From CAZTWC01 sp964617105 [NCBI: uncultured Myxococcia bacterium] (lineage in GTDB: Bacteria; CAZTWC01), in NCBI GenBank assembly GCA_964617105.1, contig CAZTWC010000111.1, forward strand, positions 1-10,661: a stretch of 10,661 nucleotides of DNA, written 5' to 3'. Shown in pieces: positions 1 to 6,800 of the stretch (position 1 is the stretch's first letter; every line of letters starts with the position of its first letter). The position numbers and the translations under genes were made by a program. The notes beneath the pieces are model-generated. The model had not been told where the DNA came from. It searched no databases and saw nothing but the letters and a program-made list of their open reading frames with translations.

Positions 1-622
1 AATACTCATCTCCCCGCTCGCTCATATATCGCGGATATTGAGAAAAATCTATATTGCCCACTCGATAATTAAGGCCAATCCCCTGTGATTCTACCCGGTG
101 GGAACAACCGACCTGAGCCATGACAATTCCATCACCAGTGGCATCGATCACCACTTTTGCCAAAATAACCTTTTTGCCAGATATATTGTCAATTACAACC
201 CCTTGAATACGTTTTCCATCTTCGTTTATTACATCGGTAACATAGGTATGCAAATAGAGTTTTACACCACTGGCCAACAGTTGTTGCTGAGATATCAATT
301 TTAATCCCTCAGGATCAAACATATCCCGTTTTGGACCCGACCCCTGGTATAGAAAACCCCGTCTGAGCATCTCTTGAGCCAGATGATCGCCAATGGCAGG
401 GCAAATATTTTCCTGGCCATTGCTGTACCCATCCAACTCCAACACCAGCCCACCGGTAGCCAGTCCACCCAGATAACCACACTTTTCCACCAATACTGTT
501 CTACACCCTTTTTGGGCGGCAGCAATAGCAGCAGTAGTACCAGCCGAACCACCACCCACCACCACCACATCCACAGTGTCAACGACTTTTAATTTTCTTG
601 AAATTTTGATAGATTTTGACAT
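1..622 (-). CDS. FAD-dependent oxidoreductase, N-terminal part (runs off left edge)
   Basis: The first 207 codons of a flavoprotein are present; the C-terminal part lies beyond base 1. Near the N-terminus is a beta strand leading into the dinucleotide-binding loop GGGSAG (residues 23-28), followed by E46, the usual ligand of the FAD ribose, in VEKCGYLGG. A second hallmark, IDATGDG (159-165), is typical of the FAD_oxidored (PF12831-like) family. These enzymes are cytoplasmic or exported flavin oxidoreductases whose substrates are usually unknown. No signal peptide precedes the fold; a short basic stretch MSKSIKISRK does. The ATG at 620-622 is chosen because AAGGAT lies six bases upstream. The codons for the strand before the GGGSAG loop are an almost pure GTG/GGT run, which makes other frames look open here. 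The gene lies 100 bp downstream of the ATPase gene on the same strand but has its own -10 box. The substrate is unknown. Confidence 0.9.
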   Translation of the reverse strand, partial: MSKSIKISRKLKVVDTVDVVVVGGGSAGTTAAIAAAQKGCRTVLVEKCGYLGGLATGGLVLELDGYSNGQENICPAIGDHLAQEMLRRGFLYQGSGPKRDMFDPEGLKLISQQQLLASGVKLYLHTYVTDVINEDGKRIQGVVIDNISGKKVILAKVVIDATGDGIVMAQVGCSHRVESQGIGLNYRVGNIDFSQYPRYMSERGDEY

Positions 623-664
623 TGTTATCCTTGTAATTTATTACCGCGATTACTATTTCTGTTA

Positions 665-693
665 ATTATACTGCAAAAAGTGCCCACCTATTT
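665..693 (-). promoter_or_regulatory. Putative sigma70-type promoter of the FAD oxidoreductase gene
   Basis: On the minus strand a perfect TATAAT -10 box (665-670) lies about 40 bp before the start codon at 622. With the usual spacing the transcript would start near 658, giving a leader of about 36 nt that contains the AAGGAT ribosome site. The hexamer at the -35 position (688-693) is a poor match, so the promoter is either weak, activator-dependent or accidental. Confidence 0.45.
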
Positions 694-722
694 TTTTCAG
701 CCGGCTCGTTAATTGCTGCTGT

Positions 723-1886
723 TTATAAGGTTCTATATAGTGAATAGACCGGCCAAATTTCCACCCCATCAATTTCGGCATAACTCTGAGATCTGCAGAT
801 TAATATCTTTCTCAAAGGGACCTTCTTTTTTATTTGAAAATCGATTAATCCCTTTACATCTGATCGTTCAGGTCTCTGAGTGGTTTTTATCTCAATGGCA
901 GTTACCATCGACCCTTCATCGATGATCAGATCTATTTCCCGTCCTTTTTCTGACTTGTAATAATAGAAAAAGTCGCAATCAAAACGCCCCAACTTTCTCC
1001 TTTTCTCCAGTTCACTAATAACCAATAACTCGAACAATTGACCTTCTGAAAGTTGGAGATTAAGGGCCATGGGAATAGAAATATCGGCAAAATAGTATTT
1101 ACTGCTTTTCAACTGCCGCTTGGAAGAACCATATTGATATCCAGTTAAGCGAAATATTATCCGGGAAGCCTCCAAAACGTTCAGATATTTCTTGGCCGTT
1201 GGGTGGCTCAGTCCACTTTCTTTGGCAATGGAACTTATTTCAACCCGTGATTGCGTTGAAACACCAAGAAAATTTAGGCAGCCCAGCAGCCCCCTAAAAT
1301 TCTCAATATTTGTCAGGAACATCAGATCTCTGGTAAAAAAAGTGTTTTTGTAGTCTTGCAAAATTTCCAATTTCTGTTCATTGCCGTTACAGTCAACTAC
1401 TTCAGGGAAACCTCCAAATCTCATCCATCTGCTCAACTCTCTTGAAGCCTCTTTAATCTCTAAACTGTTAGGTTTATGTTCAAGAGATCTACCGAGATTA
1501 GGTCCCTTATCCTCTCCATAGCAAAGGGTTGGACATTCGAATATTTTTATTCTGCCAGCCAGGGTTTCAGCACTGGAAGAGAGCAATCCGAGGGTGCTTG
1601 AACCGGTCATTAATACAATTTGCCGGTAATTATCAATTCTATCTTTAACAGCAATTAAGAGCCTGGGCACCCGTTGGATTTCATCAATAACAACTAATTT
1701 ATGGTCAGAACCTAAAAAGAGATCTTTGGGATCTTGTTCAGCTATCTGAAGAAAGTCAAAGTCATCTAACGTGATATACTTTGCTTCAGGGAAAAGTTTT
1801 TTTAACAGAGTTGTCTTTCCTGCCCTCCTAACACCGATGAGCAGCAATGACTTATTTCCACTAATATTTAACCATCTCTCAATCAT
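723..1886 (-). CDS. AAA+ family ATP-binding protein with DUF4143 C-terminal domain
   Basis: This 387-residue cytoplasmic protein belongs to the AAA_14/DUF4143 group of ATPases, common but functionally ill-defined and often found in accessory DNA. Walker A is GVRRAGKTT (residues 18-26), Walker B is LVVIDEIQ (64-71), and MTGSS (93-97) fits sensor 1. AGRI with a following CPTL (110-121) fits the family's conserved arginine region. Residues about 213-248 look like a winged-helix segment, and YYFADIS (264-270) matches the conserved KxYFxD element. The C-terminus has an ExD (317-319) and EIK (332-334) pattern, as in the PD-(D/E)XK nuclease-like fold of DUF4143; whether it cuts DNA is unknown. The length is normal for the family and the motifs are intact. 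The ATG at 1886 gives the expected short lead-in before Walker A. AAGG abuts the ATG with too little spacing to be a normal ribosome site, and a strong promoter lies just upstream. Confidence 0.93.
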   Translation of the reverse strand: MIERWLNISGNKSLLLIGVRRAGKTTLLKKLFPEAKYITLDDFDFLQIAEQDPKDLFLGSDHKLVVIDEIQRVPRLLIAVKDRIDNYRQIVLMTGSSTLGLLSSSAETLAGRIKIFECPTLCYGEDKGPNLGRSLEHKPNSLEIKEASRELSRWMRFGGFPEVVDCNGNEQKLEILQDYKNTFFTRDLMFLTNIENFRGLLGCLNFLGVSTQSRVEISSIAKESGLSHPTAKKYLNVLEASRIIFRLTGYQYGSSKRQLKSSKYYFADISIPMALNLQLSEGQLFELLVISELEKRRKLGRFDCDFFYYYKSEKGREIDLIIDEGSMVTAIEIKTTQRPERSDVKGLIDFQIKKKVPLRKILICRSQSYAEIDGVEIWPVYSLYRTL

Positions 1887-1892
1887 ACCTTA

Positions 1893-1920
1893 ATTATACC
1901 GGCGTAATACTGAAAGTCAA
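1893..1920 (-). promoter_or_regulatory. Strong sigma70-type promoter of the ATPase gene, possibly leaderless
   Basis: On the minus strand TTGACT (1915-1920) and TATAAT (1893-1898) are separated by 16 bp, close to the consensus promoter. Only six bases separate the -10 box from the ATG at 1884-1886, so the expected transcription start falls on or next to the A of the start codon. No in-frame ATG further on, with a ribosome site, could replace this start without cutting into the region before Walker A. Confidence 0.7.
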
Positions 1921-1957
1921 GTTATTGTTTAACGTCATATTTCTGCAAGTCATACCG

Positions 1958-1974
1958 CAATTTATAACCTTTAT
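1958..1974 (+). repeat. Copy 1 of a 17-nt direct repeat (CAATTTATAACCTTTAT)
   Basis: The 17 bases are identical to 10003-10019, and extending six bases to the right still matches at four positions. Each copy lies upstream of a minus-strand gene, here 72 bp from the ATPase start. A second shared word, ATTTCTGCAA, lies at 1939-1948 here and at 10031-10040 near copy 2, on the opposite side of the 17-mer. This could be a shared regulatory site, a dispersed repeat remnant or AT-rich coincidence. Confidence 0.6.
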
Positions 1975-2198
1975 CTCTGGTGATTTTCCATTAAAACCAA
2001 ACAATTTCCACCGGGTATCCCCCATTTTTTTATTGCGGAGCAGGTAAATCAGACCAATGGAATAAATTATACTTTGGGCGAAGGCGCTTTTATAGGATTT
2101 TGGGCCATTCTTTTTTAGTTCAATGATAGTGTAAAAGGAACTTTATCTCATAAGAAAATTTGCCTTGACAAGTTTTATCTATAGAGAAAAAATGATGG

Positions 2199-3248
2199 AT
2201 GTTAAAAAAACAGGATATGTGGATATTACCAGGATTTTTAGCCCTCATCTTTCTGAGTATTTTTGGTTTTGCTTGCTCCCAGGACAAACAGGAACAACCG
2301 AATAAACCACAGAATCAAGGAGAAATAGTCAGCCAACTCCCAGAGTTTAAGGAGAGGCGGGTAATCTTCGGCTCCGGCAATGCGTCAAAAGGGGATGGCT
2401 ATCTGGCCCCTTATGCCCTGTTAAAAGATGGTATGGTCTATCTGTATTTTACCAAAAAGGAGGGACTAAAACTCCGTATTTTCCACAGCCGCTCAAAAGA
2501 TCTGCTCTCCTGGACGAACATGGAGGAGATCAGAACCCTTGACGGTGATCAAATAATTGCCTACCCCTGCGTAATCGAAAAAGATAACCAGTTTAAAATG
2601 TGGTATTCAACTGGCAACATCAACCTGGCTGAAAGTTCAGATGGCCTCAATTGGAAAACAATTGCCAAAAATGTTCTAAAACCAACTCCGGGGTCATTTG
2701 ATCAGTATGCAACTATCTATCCTCGTGTTCTGCTGGAAAACGGCATTTATACAATGTTTTACTCGGGATTTGATGGCCAGGATTATGCTATTTTAAGAGC
2801 ATCTTCTCCTGATGGCATCACCTGGACTAAACAGCCAAAAAATCCCGTCCTGAAAAGAGGTAACTCAGCAGACTACGACAACCGTTCGGTAGCCCAATCT
2901 TTTGTATTTAAAAACGCTCAATATACCATGCTCTATGGCGGCTATGACACCTCTTTGACCAACCCAGGCCCTTATCGGATTCTAAAGGCGGAGTCTGCGG
3001 ATGGAATTATTTGGAACAAAGTTGGAGTGGTACTGGACATCTCTAAACCAGATAGTATTATCCCCGATATCTACTCCACCAGAGACCCGGCAATCCTGTT
3101 TTTCAAAGAAAAATATTGGCTATTCTATGCTGGGATGGGAAAAGACCAGATCTATCGAATTATGCTGGCTTCGAGCAGCCACTTCCAGGCCTCTTTTTCA
3201 TTATTAAAAAATTTAACCTGGGAGGATAGGCCAGAGATATATAGATAA
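2199..3248 (+). CDS. Lipoprotein with five-bladed beta-propeller, GH43/GH32-like fold
   Basis: The 349-residue protein begins with a signal sequence (hydrophobic stretch about 8-25) ending in FGFAC, so C26 is the probable lipidated residue; the lipobox is imperfect (G at -3). After a linker, about five repeated blades follow. Recurrent elements are LYFTKKEG (82-89), MWYSTG (134-139), MFYSGFDG (186-193), MLYGGYD (244-250) and LFYAGMG (308-314), several followed by an S-x-DG-x-x-W turn (SSDGLNW, SSPDGITW, ESADGIIW). This pattern is typical of the arabinanase/fructosidase-like glycoside hydrolase superfamily. An RDPAI motif (295-299) recalls the catalytic Asp region of such enzymes, but I cannot assign a full catalytic triad, so it may bind rather than cleave glycans. 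The start is uncertain: the ATG at 2199 lacks a clear ribosome site, while the in-frame ATG at 2217 has AGGA too close. Its 3' end overlaps the convergent gene by 97 bp. Confidence 0.85.
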   Translation: MLKKQDMWILPGFLALIFLSIFGFACSQDKQEQPNKPQNQGEIVSQLPEFKERRVIFGSGNASKGDGYLAPYALLKDGMVYLYFTKKEGLKLRIFHSRSKDLLSWTNMEEIRTLDGDQIIAYPCVIEKDNQFKMWYSTGNINLAESSDGLNWKTIAKNVLKPTPGSFDQYATIYPRVLLENGIYTMFYSGFDGQDYAILRASSPDGITWTKQPKNPVLKRGNSADYDNRSVAQSFVFKNAQYTMLYGGYDTSLTNPGPYRILKAESADGIIWNKVGVVLDISKPDSIIPDIYSTRDPAILFFKEKYWLFYAGMGKDQIYRIMLASSSHFQASFSLLKNLTWEDRPEIYR

Positions 3249-3694
3249 ACGTTACACAGCATCTTTAAGATTCCCGAACCGTGTTCTACCACAGCCGCCT
3301 TACCAAAACGTGGTTTATGCACCTCCCTTTTAAACAGACGCATAGAATCCATACTGGATTTGATACGCCAGGAGGCTACAAAAAAGATATTTATTTTCTG
3401 ATCATTTTTTTGGGACAAATGCCAGATCAGTTTAATGTCAATACGGGCATATTTAGGCTTATAAACAGGAGGCACTCCCAAATCATTGCGGCCACGGATC
3501 TCAATAATATTGTCCGATACCAGCCTCATTCTGGCGGTTTTGGTCTGGTACCATTTTCTTTGCGATTTTTTTTCAGCAGGCCTGCGGTCAGTTGAATCAG
3601 CCATACTATTATTATATGTATAGGCAAAAACAAAAATGATAACCGCAAAGAGAATAGATAAGTTTCTTAATTGCTCGGCCCGGGTTAGTTTCAT
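3152..3694 (-). CDS. Membrane-anchored protein with probable STAS/SpoIIAA-like domain
   Basis: This 180-residue protein has one hydrophobic segment near the N-terminus (about residues 11-27) and then a basic linker (about 36-56). From about 57 on it fits a small alpha/beta domain. The last part, with KAAVVEHGS (132-140), CNVYLYISG (147-155) and VKFFNNEKEAWKWLLE (160-175), resembles the ending of STAS/SpoIIAA-like proteins, where a strand, a loop and an 'F-x-x-x-x-EA-x-x-WL' helix close the fold. That match is by eye and is inference. Such proteins are normally soluble, so the membrane anchor is odd; topology is unclear because both flanks of the hydrophobic segment are basic. The ATG at 3694 is chosen because GGAAGGA (3701-3707) lies six bases upstream; an ATG 30 bases earlier lacks such a site. 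The final 32 codons overlap the opposite-strand propeller gene. It may be co-transcribed with the large lipoprotein genes upstream. Confidence 0.75.
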   Translation of the reverse strand: MKLTRAEQLRNLSILFAVIIFVFAYTYNNSMADSTDRRPAEKKSQRKWYQTKTARMRLVSDNIIEIRGRNDLGVPPVYKPKYARIDIKLIWHLSQKNDQKINIFFVASWRIKSSMDSMRLFKREVHKPRFGKAAVVEHGSGILKMLCNVYLYISGLSSQVKFFNNEKEAWKWLLEASIIR

Positions 3695-3700
3695 AATAAT

Positions 3701-3707
3701 TCCTTCC
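3701..3707 (-). promoter_or_regulatory. Ribosome binding site deciding the start at 3694
   Basis: GGAAGGA on the minus strand, six bases before the ATG at 3692-3694. It supports this ATG over the in-frame ATG at 3722-3724, which would add ten residues in front of the membrane segment, and over the internal one at 3604, which has no such site and would drop the membrane segment. Confidence 0.8.
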
Positions 3708-3757
3708 AACAAACTATAACCCAAGAAAAACCCCTGGCTTCAGTTGTAGGCAGTGAT

Positions 3758-3777
3758 CCCCGGGGGTTAACCCGGGG
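3758..3777. repeat. Inverted repeat CCCCGGG / CCCGGGG with 6-nt loop
   Basis: A seven-base, all-GC inverted repeat (3758-3764 and 3771-3777) encloses GGTTAA, with a shorter GGGTTAACCC palindrome nested inside. It lies in the 149-bp gap after the Tat lipoprotein gene. Neither strand has a T-run directly after the stem, so it is not a standard intrinsic terminator. Further along the minus strand GGGG followed by five T (3726-3734) could pair with part of the stem as an attenuator, but this is speculative. Confidence 0.6.
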
Positions 3778-3797
3778 TCTGGTTGATCTGCTATGTT

Positions 3798-3809
3798 GTG
3801 GTTAACCAC
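3798..3809. repeat. Perfect palindrome GTGGTTAACCAC
   Basis: A 12-base perfect palindrome whose centre lies 35 bp from that of the GGGTTAACCC palindrome at 3764-3773; both contain GGTTAACC. A third small hairpin, CTGC/GCAG, lies at 3813-3826. The pair could be an operator bound by a dimeric regulator, or successive RNA hairpins protecting the 3' end of the upstream mRNA. Confidence 0.55.
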
Positions 3810-3843
3810 CCTCTGCTGTGATGCAGAAAGTTCGGTGGACGAT

Positions 3844-6800
3844 CTATGGAGTTGGTTTGCAGCCCGGAGTCTCGGGATGTTTTTTACAATCCGGAGTTGA
3901 GGGAGTCCAGATGCTGACGGTGGGCTCGGTAATAGGGCTGTGGAGCATTTTTTCGGGATTTAGCGAATAGAGTATCCGGAAAGGATCCACCACCATGCGG
4001 CTCACGGCGATACCGCTGTTGCGCACAACGTGAGTGCCGTCCATGCTATACACATCCAGATGGTAATCGCTCTGTTTACTTCCCTGATCGGTGTATGAGA
4101 GGACATAGATCAGGCCGGTGAGTTCCACCGCTATATCCAGCATGGTTACCGCTTTTTTCTTGGCATCCTCCACTGTCTGGGTCAACACCAGTTTGGAAAA
4201 TTTTTTCTTCTTGAAAATCTTGCGGGGTTTACCCTCCACAGAAAAAGATTTAATGGTGTGGGTGCCGCCCCCTTCTAAGACAATAATATCACTGTCTTTG
4301 GTGACCGCAAGGGCAACGGGCCGGTAGAGCAGGGCATCGTTTTTCTTACCCTTTCCTGCGGCAAGCAGGCTCCTGGACACAGCCGGTTCATCATTTTTGT
4401 ATTGATCAAGGGAATAGGCTTTTGAGGGAAGCCGCAAAATACCGATACGATGCCACTCAGTGGAGATACCCACCACATATCCGTTGGGAGTAACCGCCAT
4501 CCGGTTCAGGGGCATGGTGAACATCCCCCAGGTCTGCTGGTCATCAAATTTCCAATAGGTTCGATCGGCAGCACCTTTGTCCAGACGAATCTTACGCAGA
4601 TGATACTGAGGTGATTTGGGATTGGTATTAAGGGCATCCAGATAAAAATGCCGCCCATCCACCTGGGTATTTTTTGCCACATAATCGTAGGCAATGGCGG
4701 TAGCGTTAGGATAACCGCAACCCGGAGATTTAAAACCCTCCTCTGCCTTACCAGGACGCAGATTCACATTTTGAAACATATACAACTGTCCAGTCCCTTT
4801 GCCGCCACACTCTTTGATGTTCTTGGAGGAGGCCCGCCAACTGTAGCCCAGCATACCGCCAGGTACCCAGATGGTGATATTGTTAAGTTCAGACAGATTG
4901 CCACCTGGGGTGTCAGCGCTGAGTTGCTCAGGCTTGGGAACGGCAGCATCAAAATCCCACTGGTATTTATTGTCTTTATAACCCAATTTGCACTGCTGGC
5001 TATAGTTGGTATCTTTGGTAACCGGCACAGGGTTTTCAGTAATGGTAATATCAGCGGTTACCTTGCCCCCTTTGGAAGGAACCTTATTGAGAAAGTGGTC
5101 AGTTCCTTCAGCCGCAATCCATTGAGTATCAGAGTAGAAGATCACCCGGATTTTCTCGCTTTTGGCGGTGGCGGGTATGCCGCTCATACTGACGGTGATA
5201 GTCTCCTGGCCCTTTTGGGTTTCAGTTAGATCAAAGGTTTTCTTAATCGGGTTTTTGCCGGTATAGATCAAAATCTCCATGGTTTTGGCTACCCGCGGAA
5301 ACATATAATCATTGGGATCATGGGCAAGGGTAATATCCACCGTATGAGTTAAAGATATTTTATTGTCAATTACATAAGGATTGGCAAGAATCTCGGCAGT
5401 GGCCGCCACCATATCGGCTGCAGCTCCTAAATTGGCGGCAATTTTCATGGCCCAACCGGCAAAGGGGATAGCCTCTTCTACCTCCTCTTCAGTGACTTTT
5501 TCGGTTATCCAGGCGGCGATAGCCGGTATTTTCAACACCAGTCCCTGAGTGATCAAATCGTTGGCAATAGCCGAGATCAAACTGCCAAAAGAACCGGCTA
5601 AATCTATTCCAGTCTTGCTGGAGGGACTGACTATTAAGCTGACAATAGATTTGACCAACTTGATGATATTGATAATAACCCCTTTTGATTTTAAAACCGC
5701 TTTTAGGGAAACATCTTCATTTTCACCAGAGGTAGTGGCCATCAGGAAAATAGGGATGGCGTATTGAACAATGGCGGTTAGTAAAATACCAAAGAGCAGC
5801 AACTCCCAGGCCTCCAAATGCCCGTGATGGCAATAGGTGCCCGGTCCCACAAACATGATACGGCAACTGGATGCACCTTCGGGCAGAGTCCAGCGCTCTT
5901 CAGTAGGGATGAGTCCTGAAATGGGTACGCCAAACACCACTGCCGGCGCTCCCACAAAGGTTTTCCAGCGGGTGGTTTTGGTGCTCAAATCGATCTCGTA
6001 CATCCCATATTCCATTAAATCATCTTTGATCTCATCTTTAGTGGCTTCAATGGGATCGCCATTAGCATCCAAAAACTGATAGTAACAGCCGTACCAGATA
6101 AAATTCATATTGTTCCACTTGATGGAAAATTCCCGCTCCGACCTCATCTCTGGCTTATGGAACCATACATTGTGGTGATATCCCGAGGCGCTTGCTTCCA
6201 CCGAGTTAGATATCAACGGTTGTTGGGCTGTCAGAGGCTGGGATATCAAGCCACTGGACTTGGTATCTTCAGGATCCTCGCCATCATAATAGGTGGTGTA
6301 TTGTTTGCCATGAAGATCCGGATCATTTTTAATGGAACCCAGCACCTGGTGCACTGCAGGATTCAGGTCTTTAAGAATTTGTTCCGACAGGTCATAGCGG
6401 TAAATCTGCTCGCCATCCTGATCCACCTGAGCCGTACCATCATCATTTTCCAGAGCCACCAAAATGGCCCAACCATCCAGATAATCCGGATCGTGCTCCC
6501 AGGCCGGACCCTGATTACAGATAGACTGAGCCAGGTTCATCACCTCAGAGGAGTTTTCAATATGTTGCTCCACTTCAGCGGCAATTGAGGGATCGATGTT
6601 CATTATCTCCGGATGATGAGAAACTATCGCCTTAGCGGTCTCAAAGGCGGAGATAAATTGATCTTCCAACTCATCCTCCAGGCTGCACTCCACCAAAGCA
6701 AAATTACGGTTGGAGTTGCAGACCTTAAGAGCCTGCTTTTTTGCCTCAGTAAATTTTCCCGATTTTTTGGCTGCCTCTTTAGCGTTTTTCCGGTGCTCTA

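Larger units (their letters stand above)
1887..2198. other. Intergenic region between divergent genes
   Basis: These 312 bp separate the minus-strand ATPase from the plus-strand propeller lipoprotein. The left end holds the ATPase promoter, and 1939-1980 contains motifs that recur near 10003-10040. No convincing small gene or terminator was seen. On the plus strand a perfect TTGACA stands at 2165-2170, but no -10 box lies at a suitable distance, so the promoter of the plus-strand gene is not identified. Confidence 0.6.

Noticed and set aside
301-582. Minus-strand frame rich in W, V and L
   Set aside because: It is another frame of the FAD oxidoreductase; its low-complexity look comes from the GTG/GGT-rich codons of the FAD-binding strand.
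694-706. CAGCCGGCT hairpin followed by seven A on the minus strand as the ATPase terminator
   Set aside because: On the transcribed strand the tract is A rather than T and the stem is short.
2165-2193. Perfect TTGACA as the -35 box of the plus-strand propeller gene
   Set aside because: The hexamers 16-18 bp downstream are A-rich and do not resemble TATAAT, and the start codon would lie inside the promoter.
3758-3777. GC-rich hairpin as an intrinsic terminator
   Set aside because: No T-run follows the stem on either strand.
4648-5229. Plus-strand open frame of 193 codons inside the Tat lipoprotein gene
   Set aside because: It lies antisense to a long gene with clear signal peptide and ribosome site, shows no recognisable motif, and looks like a by-product of codon bias.
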